64,000 bases of DNA from Psococerastis gibbosa (GCA_963971405.1 OZ020493.1:744001-808000), one strand, 5' to 3'. Numbered from the stretch's first letter, positions 8,900-19,257 are shown. Notes: generated by a model from the sequence alone, not told the origin. Numbers and translations: made by a program.

Positions 8900-9419
8900 G
8901 ATACAGGATTCTCATACTACACGAAAAGATAGATGAACATTCTTTACATAGAACTGTTTGAGTGGAGTTGTTGATTTTGCCCCCGCATGCCTTGCATTCC
9001 TCTCCATTCCCAGCAGATGTCAGTTTTGGGCGAGTTTGTACAATTTCCTTCCCGAGATTATCGTTACTATCTCTAATCTTGCAAGAAAAGATAGAGGAAC
9101 ATTCTTTGCACAGAACTGTTCGAGTGGAGTTGGCGATTTTGCCCCCGCAAACCTTGCATTCTTCTCCATTCCCAGCAGTTAGTTGTGGGGTGATTTGTTC
9201 AGTTTCCTTCCCGTGATTAGCTGATGTATGCCGCTGCAATATATGATGAGATAGGTCCTCTCTGCATGTGAATGTAGCTTTACATTTTTTGCATGGTATC
9301 ATACTAACTCCATGTTTGTTTATGACATGTCTTTTTAAATTGCAATTTAGTGTGAAACTCACAGCACATATTCTACACACATATTCCCTCGCGTTCAGTT
9401 TCCTTTTCTTCGATTCCAT
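8886..9419 (-). CDS. Small C2H2 zinc-finger protein, C-terminus cut by the Penelope insertion
   Basis: The minus-strand frame of 177 codons starts with a basic KKRK stretch. Two C2H2-like fingers follow (YVCRICAVSF...H...H and IPCKKCKATF...H...H). Then come two near-identical modules with the pattern C-x2-C-x11-C-x2-C (CKVCGG...LCKEC and CKACGG...LCKEC), produced by a ~160-bp tandem duplication. The last codons run into the Penelope pseudo-LTR end, so the natural C-terminus may be lost. The upstream region shares about 80 bp with that of the 101-aa ORF at 10476-10781, suggesting common control. A nucleic-acid-binding role is inferred from the fingers only; it could belong to an unrecognised mobile element or virus-like insert. 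Confidence 0.55.
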   Translation of the reverse strand: MESKKRKLNAREYVCRICAVSFTLNCNLKRHVINKHGVSMIPCKKCKATFTCREDLSHHILQRHTSANHGKETEQITPQLTAGNGEECKVCGGKIANSTRTVLCKECSSIFSCKIRDSNDNLGKEIVQTRPKLTSAGNGEECKACGGKINNSTQTVLCKECSSIFSCSMRILYRNKK

Positions 9420-9448
9420 GCTGTACGATTACACAAATTCACTGCACT

Positions 9449-9531
9449 GAAGTGGTATTACGCGAATGAAGGTTCGGTTTCAACTAAGCTCCTCAACCCA
9501 AGGCGATGCGTTTTGTTGCGACGACCACCCA
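9449..9531 (-). promoter_or_regulatory. Shared upstream sequence, copy A
   Basis: It shares the blocks AAGTGGTATTAC and AACTAAGCTCCTCAACCCAA (then GGCGATGC) with the sequence upstream of the 101-aa ORF at 10811-10890. It lies 30-110 bp upstream of the zinc-finger start codon on the minus strand. Conservation of non-coding sequence in front of two unrelated ORFs suggests a common promoter or leader. The 9-mer GACCACCCA sits at 9523-9531. Confidence 0.5.
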
Positions 9532-9630
9532 CGAAGGATAGACGGTAAGGGTAGGATTGTCCATCACGAAGCGGATAATATGTTGTTAAGACACCACTCA
9601 TTTTCTAACGATCAATTGCAACTGATGCAA

Positions 9631-10208
9631 AAACAAAAATCACTTTAGCTTCTAATGGACTGTCAGCGAGGGGTAGATTTATTAATGGCTTGTTTGTTTG
9701 AACCATTAGACGGCTGTACTGAGTTATATGCACCTGGTGATTCACAACAGGTTTGAACCTGCGCACGGTTATCTGTTTACTAAATCAATACTTCCCTTCA
9801 AACTAAGTGTTGGATAGATTTATGTAAACAAAATTCACTTTAGCTTAAAATGGACTGTCAGCGAGGGGTAGATTTATTAATGGCTTGTTTGTTTGAACCA
9901 TTAGACGGCTGTACAGAGTAAATGCACCTGGTGATTCACAACAGGTTTGAACCTGCACTCTGTTTACCAAATCAATACTTCCCTTCAACCTAAGTGTTGG
10001 ATAGATTTATGAAAACAAAAATCACTTTAGCTTACAATGGACTGTCAGCGAGGGGTAGATTTATTAATGGCTTGTTTGTTTGAGTCATTAGACGGCTGTA
10101 CAGAGTTATATGCACCTGGTGATTCTCAACAGGATTGAACCTGCACACGGTTAACTGTTTACCAAATCAATACTTCCCATAAACATATGCTTCGGATAAA
10201 TTTATAAA
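9631..10208. repeat. Three tandem ~190-bp repeats
   Basis: The landmark GGACTGTCAGCGAGGGGTAG occurs at 9657, 9852 and 10039 (spacings 195 and 187 bp). Each unit continues with similar sequence, including the block ATTTATTAATGGCTTGTTTG. No coding potential is seen. The array fills the space between the zinc-finger ORF with its upstream copy and the 101-aa ORF. Confidence 0.9.
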
Positions 10209-10475
10209 AATTAATTAGCTAATATACTCGTTTAATTATTTGATTTACATCAATTCATAGTCTATGATTAAGATAACCCTTCACCGTTCAAGTACTCGAT
10301 TATGACTGAAGCAATAGCTTGTTTCTTTCAACCATTAGTTTTTAATACTCATCATCATCTAACTATAAGCTTAAATCTAGTTATGCAATTAATAAAACAG
10401 AAACAAAATGTATAGAAACTATTCATGTATTTACATTAATACTGTAGTTGACAATAATAATACATCATCAAATAT

Positions 10476-10781
10476 TCATTCTATGATCTGTAGGTTGACA
10501 CTGTTTTTTCCCCTATGGCTTGAAACGATAAGATACATATCAGCTCCTGGAGTAACTTTACTTTGTTGAAAGGCTGGCAGATATTGTTGAGGCACAAAAC
10601 ATTCCACGACTTCTTTTTCCAATCCTTGCAGTATGACTTTTACAGCTGGTCCATATTCTGTTTTTTCGATTTGCACTATTTTCAATATTAGGTATTTAAC
10701 TCCAATCACTAGTTTTCGCATTGGTATGGTAGGCCCGGCTACTTGGTTGATGGCATTAACTTTATTGAATAGAGATGTCAT
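10476..10781 (-). CDS. Small 101-aa protein, OB-fold-like by appearance
   Basis: A single uninterrupted frame starting MTSLFNKVNAINQ. It is rich in alternating hydrophobic residues, with a YGPAVKVILQG stretch and a C-terminal SVNLQIIE. It has no signal peptide or membrane segment. The pattern (short N-terminal helix, then IPMRKL..GVKYLILKI..., then a YGP turn) resembles small single-stranded-DNA-binding OB-fold proteins seen in several invertebrate genomes; this is impression, not a match. It shares upstream sequence and orientation with the zinc-finger ORF, so the two may belong to one element. Confidence 0.5.
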   Translation of the reverse strand: MTSLFNKVNAINQVAGPTIPMRKLVIGVKYLILKIVQIEKTEYGPAVKVILQGLEKEVVECFVPQQYLPAFQQSKVTPGADMYLIVSSHRGKNSVNLQIIE

Positions 10782-10810
10782 GTTGTAAGATTATACAATT
10801 TTACTTATAA

Positions 10811-10890
10811 AGTGGTATTACTTGAGTCTTGAATAAGGGTTTGGCTTGAACTAAGCTCCTCAACCCAAGGCGATGCCTTTTGTAACGACA
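10811..10890 (-). promoter_or_regulatory. Shared upstream sequence, copy B
   Basis: This is the second copy of the upstream block, about 30-110 bp before the start of the 101-aa ORF. A TATAA-like string (CTTTATAAG on the minus strand) lies between it and the start codon. Its downstream partner is a different ORF from that of copy A. Confidence 0.5.
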
Positions 10891-10952
10891 CATTTGGAAC
10901 ATTCTAGATGTTTGGTTGTACGGGGAGAGGGGGGGGGGGGGTTTGCGTCATG

Positions 10953-11274
10953 GACCACCCACGTGGTACAGAGATAGATAGACAACAGGATAAGCACGGT
11001 GGGGAACAAAGACCACCCACGAAGAAGAAAGAAATGTTTTAATTCAATTGACATCATAATAAAATCAAAATATAACTCTGTATCATACAAATTAATAATG
11101 AGAATAAAAAAAATCATAGTGCCATAGAAAGACCACCCACGAAGGATAATACTACAGGAGGGGGATAAGTGTCATAGATAGACCACCCACGAGGGATAAC
11201 ACGCAAAAATAGATAGACCACCCGTGGGGGATAGCACGACGGGTTGGGGATATGTGCCACAGAAAGACCACCCA
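10953..11274. promoter_or_regulatory. Cluster of GACCACCCA motifs in a degenerate repeat
   Basis: Perfect GACCACCCA lies at 10953, 11011, 11131, 11181 and 11266, with a one-base variant at 11216 and a further perfect copy at 9523. The 9-mer equals the published consensus for Gli/Ci zinc-finger factors. The motifs lie in imperfect repeats (GACCACCCACGAGGGATA, then GCACGACGGG), so the number reflects duplication. Binding is not shown. Confidence 0.45.
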
Positions 11275-11955
11275 CGAGGGATAGCACGACGGGGGGCGGG
11301 ATAGATGGGATAGCTCGACGGGGGGTGGGATTTGTGCCAGAACCGCCCTTTTATATCTACTCGTCGGACTTTCAAGGGGGGCAGTTTGTTGCGGCCCCTG
11401 CTACCTCGGCAGAGGGCCCTACAAAAACCCCAAATTCATATCGCCCCTGCACAATGTCTTTAGAGCACCCCAGCCGGTTAGGCCACACGCAGTATACCTG
11501 CTTCCCCCTAACACAAATAACCCTCCAGTCCATTCTCGTGCTGGATCTCCAACGGTCATCCCATGTATGCTTTAATAGAACGCTCATTCCTTGCTGAACC
11601 TTTGATTATATGTTTTACCCATATTTCCACCTATCCGTGTGATATCCCACACGTTGGAATACATATTTTAAAATCCCCGCACTTTTTTACATTGTCTACA
11701 TTCATCTATGGAAACCCAATTCTATCTTGTGTTAACTCATCAAATCTTTAGAGGGGGGGGGGCATCCCACAGCACCTCTCCAGCTACGCCCATGTTGCTC
11801 TTACTTACAAACGGTCATTACAATAAAAATAGCTATATACATTTAGAGGGTGGTTTTCATTAAAAAAGATCCTTAAGTATATTATTTTATTTTATACAAA
11901 ACTAAAAGGAGTTTAAAAGAGGCGGTCTCGAGATTTTTCAGGTCGGAAGCGAAAA
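11275..11955. other. No gene recognised
   Basis: GC-rich repeat tail up to about 11350, then mixed sequence with short frames on both strands that show no domain. A G-run at about 11751-11761 belongs to the G/C-run repeat family. Confidence 0.4.
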
Positions 11956-12560
11956 GCAGAAATTCATAACTGCAAACAGGGAGGTTCTGGGGTCATCCCC
12001 GGGGAAAGTTTTTGAAAAATAGGTCTGAAATAATAGGGGTTAACGCATTGTGACAGCAATACCATTAAGAGGATATGGCTACGTAGAAAATTGGCACCCC
12101 AAGATTAAATACTTTCCATTATTATTTTAATTAACTCAGCAAGTTATTAAAATTTCGGCTCATGGAAGTTGTAGAAGACTACTTTGTGCATCATATAATC
12201 GGGTATTTGTACCTTTCGGTTCTTCGAAAAATCCCAGAATACGCGAAATTTTAGTCCTGTCCTGTCTGTTCTGGTATTTATGGATGAACTAAGGGACAAA
12301 AAATTTAATATTTCCTATTAAATGATGCATGAAGTAGGCTTCCACAACTTCCTAGAGCCAAATCTTTTATGACTTGCTTTGTTAATTAAATAAAAAAATA
12401 AAAAGTAAATAAAACAGCAAATTTTGGGGTACTCATTTTCCACGTAGCATATCCTCTTAAGAGGCTATGACTTCAAATCACAACGAAAGGTGGAGCCCGA
12501 GGGTCTCCCGCGAGGGAATGTTTTGAAAAAAACAGTTGTAAAATAGTGGGGGTTTCCGCA
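11956..12560 (-). repeat. G/C-run hAT-like repeat fragment split by a MITE
   Basis: Two pieces (about 11956-12060 and 12470-12560) show the family signature on the minus strand: TGCGTTAACCCC, then TATTTCAGACCTATTTTTC, then a CCCCGGGGATGACCCC block. They flank the TTAA MITE, which therefore inserted into or next to this older repeat. Confidence 0.5.
12069..12456. mobile_element. TTAA-flanked foldback MITE
   Basis: The ends read GAGGATATGGCTACG and CGTAGCATATCCTC, and TTAA flanks both sides (12065-12068 and 12457-12460). About 130 bp at each end are inverted copies of each other with moderate divergence, around a ~125-bp centre. TTAA target sites are typical of the piggyBac superfamily and TTAA MITEs. 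No transposase is encoded. Confidence 0.75.
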
Positions 12561-12752
12561 TTTTTACGTAACTTATTCAGTGTATGAAAAGCAAGCGAAG
12601 TTTGAAATATTTTCTTTTGAAAGCAACGAGATAATAATATATAATTTAGTTTATATTTTTATTCATCAATAATCATTAAGCATTTTATATTTATCAGTAT
12701 TTTATTTTATTTTATAAGTATTGATAATCATTAAGCATTTTATATTTATCAG

Positions 12753-13118
12753 GGGGATGACAGTTATAAGAAACGTGAAGCCGATAACGTCGAGTTACTA
12801 AAGAAGAACGAAACAGCCGAGGAGAACGAAGTCAAAGAGGAGAACGAAACGGCCGGGTTGAGCGATGCAGCTGAGGAAGACACGTCTGAGGAGAGCGAGG
12901 AGTCCTCGTCTGAGGAGAGCGAAGAGGTTGAGTGGGTTGATAGGAAGGGTAACCTCGAAATGGAAATGATTCTCGATGCTCGACCCTTGACAAATGGCGG
13001 ACGTGAATTTCTAGTGCGTTGGAAGGGATTCACTGAAGCGGTGGACAGTTGGGAGCCCGAATGCACTATCAATTGTCCTGAATTATTGACCAAATATGAG
13101 GAAAATTTGAAGAAAGAG
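12753..13118 (+). CDS. Chromodomain exon
   Basis: The acceptor (TATTTATCAG, AG at 12751-12752) and donor (GAG/GTAAGT at 13119) bound 122 codons in phase 0. The N-terminal part is highly acidic (runs of Glu/Ser: EEDTSEESEESSSEESEE). It is followed by a chromodomain of about 50 residues (EMEMILDAR...REFLVRWKGF...DSWEPE...CPELLTKYEE). Of the three aromatic cage positions that bind methyl-lysine in HP1, Trp (RWKG) and an aromatic (F in KGF) are present, but the first appears to be Leu. Chromodomains usually read histone H3 methylation in the nucleus. It joins in phase to the exon at 13186. HP1, CDY-like and MPP8-like proteins all remain possible. Confidence 0.78.
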
Positions 13119-13185
13119 GTAAGTCTTGTGGTCCCGCAGGTTCACCAATCCCATGCGGGAAAAGTCGTTATTTTGTTCATTTCAG

Positions 13186-13290
13186 ATCCTCAAACTCCAT
13201 TCTGCAACAAAGGATAACTATTTAACCACTTACACTGGTTCTTGTCTGGCTCCCATCAGTGACGCAACAACGGATAGTTTCCAGAAAGGA
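13186..13290 (+). CDS. Second exon after the chromodomain
   Basis: A strong acceptor (TTCATTTCAG) and donor (GGA/GTAAGT) enclose 35 codons in phase 0, matching the phase of the chromodomain exon 67 bp upstream. The encoded stretch (ILKLHSATKDNYL...) continues directly from the chromodomain C-terminal helix. No further exon is recognised downstream; the rest of the gene may be split by later insertions or lie outside. Confidence 0.6.
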
Positions 13291-13689
13291 GTAAGTTAAC
13301 ATAAACTATACTGATGAATTTTAAAACAACATGGAAATTTTTGATTTTTGAAAAACAATATAATATGTTGGAAAGGCATGTACAAAACAATTCTGCGGTC
13401 CTGGTCAGGGGTTTTGTTACTGCTTGCAACTATATAGACCTGATTACAGCCCCATTTGACACACCTGTGTTTAGCCTATCAGCTTACCTAACATTTTTTA
13501 ATATGACGTCGTAAGCCGATTGGTTTCAATTAGTTGGTGTCTTCCTGTGTATCTTAGCATGTCATCGGTTCCTTTGCGTTTGCTTTCTTCGTCGTAATTG
13601 CCTTTAGTCCAGTACTTTTGTTCGGTTGCCATTGCCTTAGTTGCATTTTATCCGGTAATTCAGAGGTATCAGGAGGTTCTAGTCCACTT
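13291..13689. other. Probable intron or intergenic sequence, nothing recognised
   Basis: AT-rich sequence after the GTAAGT donor; no further splice-bounded coding block or repeat signature was identified. Confidence 0.4.
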
Positions 13690-14094
13690 TCAGTCCAATT
13701 TCAAGTTAATACGAGTTTGTAGTGCCCGCTCGGTGTTGATGAAGTGTTTTTTGCTCCCTTCAACAACCACTATTTGACCGTCCCTGGTGAGCCCTTGGTG
13801 CATTCCCCACACATCGCGAGCCTCTGACAGCGTAGCCATTCTTGCGGGGGTTAAGGATTCCGTTATAATGTAAGGTGACCTCTTTAGTGCTTTCTTATAG
13901 GAAAAAACAGCAAATCGGTTTTGGTAACTTATGAATTTGACAATCATTGGCCTATGCTTCTGTGTGTTCTGTCGTACCTGGCCGAGCCTGTGTGCCCTGT
14001 CAATGTCGTTTTTGGTAAGCGATGTTCCAAGTTTTTCATTGAAGAATGTCAGAGCTATCTCTTGTATTTTCTTTCGACCGTTCCGGCAGACCAT
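13690..14094 (-). pseudogene. LINE ORF1-like fragment
   Basis: 134 codons with the signature of non-LTR retrotransposon ORF1 RNA-binding domains: DIDRAHRLGQV, a RPMIVKF strand, then a basic stretch. ORF1 proteins coat the element RNA. It is not the partner of the RT at 14.7-17 kb, since ORF1 would lie upstream of the RT on this strand; so it is a fragment of another copy. Sequence before the start (14095-14163) shows in-frame stops. Confidence 0.6.
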
Positions 14095-14274
14095 GGATTA
14101 ATAAGCTATTACGCCTCGAGTATGGAAGGCTTGTTAAGGATGGACTTCTCCGATTGGTTCTAATACTTTGGTAGTAAATACCACAAACTGCTCTTTTAGA
14201 TCACCAGTTTCTTTGTCTGATCTGGTTTGAAACTAAGCCATCTCTTCTCTTACACTGCGAGAAGTGCTACATAT

Positions 14275-14580
14275 AACTATCGGAATCGATCCGATAAATA
14301 CGTGACAACGTACTTGGGGCGGTAAATTAACGGATCAATTCTCCGATAAATCTTCTCCGTTAACTCATAGTTTCTTATAACTCCGATACTTATGCTGCGA
14401 TAAGTATGTCCGATAATGCACTACGAAAACTTATATGAGTTATAACCCCTTTAAGTTATCGGACCCTAAATCTTCACGGGTCCGATTACATATCGTTTTC
14501 TAGTTAACGTTGGCCTAGATTTTGCTCCGTTAACCTATCTTTCTCTAGTTATCGTAGACCTATACATTCTCCGATAATTC
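14275..14580. repeat. Cluster of TCCGATAA octamers
   Basis: TCCGATAA occurs at 14290, 14342, 14409 and 14570, with its complement at 14456 and several one-base variants between (CTCCGATAC, GCGATAAG). The intervening sequence also repeats CCGTTAAC. Looks like subterminal repeats of a decayed DNA element; no TIR pair identified. Confidence 0.5.
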
Positions 14581-14744
14581 ATCGCTAAGACTATAAAGTC
14601 TTCTTTTCATGCTAACCTTAAAAACAAACATATTGTATTAATATATAGATCCTTAAAATTAAATAGAGAAGAAACAAGAGAAGAAGGGGGGGAAGGGGAT
14701 CCATTGTCGTCACCATTATAAGACCGGAGAGAGTCTCAAGCGTT

Positions 14745-16990
14745 ATCTAAGACATATTGTTTAATAATTTTCTTAAAGCTACTGAGTGAACAAGCTGCTG
14801 CCCTAACCTCCAATGGTAGGCGGTTCCAGTGGCGAATAGCGTATATTACTGTAGATTGCCCGTGTCTTGTGGTCTTATGCAGTGGTATTTCGTATGTTGT
14901 GCCATTGCGTTGTGACTGTAATTTTGTATATTTTTGTATGATCTAGGAAGGTGCGCTTGAGTGGGTTACTTTATACATTAGCATCATTGCGTGGTATTGT
15001 GTTTTTTGGTCGATAGTTAGGAAATTTAGTACTTTATACTGTGGGCTGATATGGTCGCGGTGCTTTGTATTAGAAATAAATCGTACGCAACAGTTCGTTG
15101 CCCAGTGCAAACGACGAGACAAATGATCCGTGCGACTGGATGACAGTACAATACAATAATCAAATAGTGGGGTAATAAGCGTAGAAACAATATTTTTCTT
15201 TATATTAATTGGTAAAAAGTTTCTAATTCTGTTCAAGGGGTCTAAACATTTATAAATTTTGCTACAGGTTTTATTTACATGAAGTGACCAGTTAAGTTGT
15301 GGGTCTAAATACACTCATAGATTTTTCACAACATCTTGTTTAAAGGGTATTACTTCACCGTTGATAATAATGGTTGACCTTAAAGTATTTTGTAATTTTA
15401 CTACAGTATTGTGGCTGCCTATCAGCATTGCCTGATTCTTAGTCGGGTTCAACATGAGACCGTGTTTTATTGACCACTTCAAGACGTTCTCTAAATCGGC
15501 ATTAATATCAGCTATGGCCTGTTCACAATTACAAGGCTTGAAACTGGAATATATTTGAAAGTCGTCAGCATATACGTGATAAGAACATTTGTTCAATGAC
15601 TGAGATAATAAGTCTGTATAAGTGGAGAAACACCAGGGGCTCCAACTCGTACCCTGCATTAATCCGTTAGGGAGGTTACAGGACTGTGACGTTTGGTCGC
15701 CTATTCTCGTTGCTTGTTCGCTACTTTCCAAGTAAGGGCGAAACCATGAAAATGACTTAGCAGCGATGTTTAAAGATTTTAATGCGGCAAGGAAGATGTC
15801 ATGTTTTACACATGAGAACGCGCTGGAGTAATCTAAAAGAATAATGCAGGATACGTCACCTCTGTCATAGGCACAACTTAAATTGTCAACCACTTGAATT
15901 AATGCTGAAGTAGTGCTGTGGTTTTTCATGAAACCTAATTGTAGGGGGTTAGCTAACTTATAACCCATATAGCTCGAAACCTGTTCCAAAACAATTTTTT
16001 CTAGTGGCTTGGACAGAAACGGCAATATGCTAATAGGTGTTTTTAGCTATGGGTTGGATGAGAGCCTTCTTCCACGCTGATCGAAAACTGGAAGTAGTAA
16101 GTGAATAGTTATAAATATGAGTGATCGTTTCAGAAACAAATGATAGTATTTTAAGTAGAAATTTTCTATTAAGTAGATCGACGCCACTGGCGTTGGATAT
16201 CCCTATTTTGAATGCAGCGATGACTTCTTGTTCCGTGATTTGCTTGAAGGAAAATTCAGGCCAGGCTGGTTTAGGTACAGATTAGATTTCTTTTATTGTC
16301 TCATGAGGCGTTGGGTCCTTACATTGATGTGGTTTTGCGAAGGTAGTATTGAGGGTATTAACATCGACCTTGGGTAATGGTGTACGGGACTTTTTGGAAC
16401 TGATACCTAAATTATTTAAACTACTCCACAACTTGTTTCTTGGTAATTGGGAGATGGAATGAGCTTACTGTAGCTTTGCATTACGAATAGCTTGCGTTGT
16501 TTGGTTGCGAATTCTTTTATAATTTTGTGCCGTTAGGTTGCCTTTTTTGTATTTAAGGTGCGCCTGATCACGATTATTAATTTTTTCCTTAACCGACACC
16601 GTCATCCAGGGTGTCGCTGGACGTTTCACCCTGCGAGTAACAAGTGGGGCGTGACGGTCGTAGAACTCTGTAATTAAATTTTTAAATTTGTCAACTTTTT
16701 CATATAAAGTATTTTGACTTTCAATTTCAGAAAGCCATAGAATTGATCCGGCATCATGTAAAAATTGTTGCTCGTTAATATTTTTCATACTACGGAAAGA
16801 GATGAATTTAGGTTTAATTTTGGGTACTTTTATATCATATGACAAGAAAAGCAAATCGTCATGGGAAAAGCCTGGGGCAAGGAGCTGGCCATGTTTGAGT
16901 ACCTTGAAGAACCAGTAGAATCCGGGCTGATGGGCCGTGGTCGAATTGAAAATGAATTCCAAACGTTTCGTCAACATCTGCGGTCGACAT
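14745..16990 (-). pseudogene. 5'-truncated CR1/L2-like LINE ORF2
   Basis: Read on the minus strand from 16990, pieces of one ORF2 line up in order. First the end of an apurinic-type endonuclease (HDDLLFLSYD) and linker (about 16465-16977), then the RT upstream region (about 16050-16300). The RT core follows at 15315-16025 (QLGFMKNHSTTSALI, IILLDYSSAF, PNGLMQGTSWSP, YADDFQIY), then thumb/C-terminal region (14943-15314). The tail near 14750-14900 reads like LWNRLP...SLSSFKK. Breaks: a TGA at 15315-15317, a frameshift near 16035 and another near 14940. No ORF1 upstream. Clade assignment is by eye; Jockey is an alternative. Confidence 0.75.
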
Positions 16991-17100
16991 CTTCAGTGGC
17001 GCTGCGTAGACTTCGAAGGTTGTACCTCGGTGGCTCCGTAGCGAGTGACTGGGTAGGGGGCTGCGCACTGACCTTTATACCCGGACGTTGTTGTTGTTGT

Positions 17101-17136
17101 TGTGTTGAGAGCGAGGAATTGCTCGCTCTCAACACA
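17101..17136. repeat. Perfect 15-bp inverted repeat
   Basis: TGTGTTGAGAGCGAG at 17101-17115 and its exact complement at 17122-17136 enclose a 6-nt loop (GAATTG). It follows a short (GTT)n run. It would form a stable hairpin; no terminator or gene context is evident. Confidence 0.85.
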
Positions 17137-17831
17137 GCATGCCCCTCTGGGGAATTTCCATTACCTTGTTTTTCCCAATTGGCTGACGTCATCCTTTTCA
17201 TTGTTGTTTTGTTCAGCGCCGGATACCAGAGTTTGTTCACCTTTAAGCCTTCTTCCTTTCTGTTGAAATTGTGTTGGTGCTTGCATATTTCAATCACATC
17301 AAAAACCAACGGGAACCCACTGTATTACAATTCCCTAGATGGCCAGTACAGCCGTGATGACTAAAATTGCCATGATGATCGCCAATCTTTGATAGAAAAA
17401 GCTTTAGAAGCAGTAACTTGGTACTAAATTTGTGTTGTGCGGTAGTGCCTAGTCTGTTTTATACCTTTTCTTGTAGTACCGTTGTGAAATAGTTGGTCTT
17501 GGCTATATGAGGACATAATGTTAATATCAGCGTACTATACGCCTATACAAAATGATAAATGCATAAGATAGGTACATAATATAATATATAATCATATTTA
17601 TTTATTTATTGCATTAATTCCATTCATTCGTAAGTGAACCGCACTAAAGCAATAAGATTTAAATTTTAGCGCGAAAAACACGCGTTCCGTACAACTTCCA
17701 CATCCTGTTAATCAGATGAGTTATAGCCTCAGCAAAGTCATCATATATCTTATCGTACATTTTTAGACGTTGTATTATCGATGTGACAGAACTCCTTTAA
17801 AGTATCGTCAACCAAGCAACGATATCTTAGT
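17137..17831. other. No gene recognised
   Basis: Short frames on both strands without recognisable domains; AT-rich from about 17580 onward. Confidence 0.4.
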
Positions 17832-18657
17832 TGCTTTCTAATTTATACGTAGTATAAGGAAAACTTTGTGATCGCCGAAATTTCCGATTCCGAGATTTCA
17901 ACGGAATTACACGTTTTGCGGTCCCTAGGAACCAAAAAAGTGGTTTTTACGAAATTTCTTTCTGTCGCTCTGTCTGTCTGTATGTCTGTCTGTCTGTATG
18001 TATGTCTGTCTGTCTGTTCATCTATTTCCGGGCAAACTACTCGGCCGTTTTGATGAAAATTTGCACGTAGGTTCACCAAAATCATGCCTCACGAATATTT
18101 TTTTTTTGGGCTAACTCAATTTGGAGGGGTTTTATTCTCAAAAAACTAAAAAAAAAACGTCTAAAAAATTATTTCTCAAAAGCAGCTCCAACGATTTCTT
18201 TTAAATTCACATATATTGTAGTCGTTATTAATGTTAACTGCTAATTTTTCTTCTGGGGGTAAAAAAATAAAAATAACTTAACTAAATTTTAATGAGAAAT
18301 TACTAAAAAATAATTTTTCTCCGAAACCATTCTATCGATGATTTCTACCTTCAGGCATGTTTTAGGTGTTAAATTGAGTAACAAAACTGGACAGGTTGCT
18401 TTCCCAAAAAAACTATTTTGTTTGTGCGAGAAAATGTTTTTGAAAAATGAAAATTCACGCTCAAATGCATTGCGTGCCCTGCCATTATTGCTGTGTGGTT
18501 ATGTAATGTAATGTCTGACCTATCTAGAATTTACTTCACCTCCAGTGACGTCAGGTGAACAACCCCCCCCCCAGATGTCCGAAATTTAAATATAGGAATA
18601 TTATTTACCATGAAAGTACTCATTTCCTCTTTCTACTAAATGATAAATTGGAGAGCA
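17832..18657 (+). mobile_element. Non-autonomous TIR element with internal (CTGT)n, copy A
   Basis: The left end TGCTTTCTAATTTAT and right end ATAAATTGGAGAGCA match, after complementing, at 13 of 15 positions; copy B has a perfect pair. Internal landmarks shared with the other copies: TTCCGATTCCGAGATTTCAA, a CTGT/CTGTATGT microsatellite (about 17965-18020), CGATTTCTTTTAAATTCACA, and TTCAGGCATGTTTTAGGTGT. No transposase. Confidence 0.8.
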
Positions 18658-18971
18658 TGTATTTTTATCGTTGTAACCACTCAATGAAAACACAACGGTG
18701 ATTTTTGGGTTATCGGAGAAGTGGTCCGATATTTTGTGTGTAGTAATCTACGATAAGTTACTTACTTACGATACTTGAAAACAGCCCAATATTTTTCTCA
18801 GTGTAGTAGAGCTTGTTCAAAGAGCTGTTCAAAGAATTTCGGATCCATCTTTACGAAATTATGAGAGTAGTAACTCAGCCTTAAGTAATATCCATAATTT
18901 TGCTAATATTTAATTAAATATAAAGATTTCATTTAAACTGTGATGAGGTTTTGTTTTGTTTACTCATCCGT

Positions 18972-19002
<31 letters not shown>

Positions 19003-19257
19003 AAAAATTGAGTTACATAAAATAAAAAAATGAAGAGAACCGGTCCAAGTTTGCTCGAACATGATTTCCTTTTTTTCAATTATTAGATAATATATAATTC
19101 CATAATTAATATTTTTCTTGGGGCTAAATTTCGTATCCCTCGACATCCCCTACCCCAAAACAATGAATTTATCGATGACAATGCATATTCTGGAACGAGA
19201 AGAACAATACATTACAACACAGTGTTAATAATTTTGGCTGGCGTGAGTTTGGAAAAG
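18658..19257. other. AT-rich spacer with long poly-T
   Basis: Contains a poly-T run near 18975-18998. No gene or repeat end was recognised, apart from short TTATCGGAG/TCCGATA strings near 18710-18735 that resemble the octamers at 14.3-14.6 kb. Confidence 0.4.

Noticed and set aside
9631..10208. CRISPR array
   Set aside because: Only three long (~190-bp) tandem copies without short spacers, in an animal genome.
13690..14094. ORF1 partner of the LINE RT at 14.7-17.0 kb
   Set aside because: It lies downstream of that RT on the same strand, the wrong order for one element.
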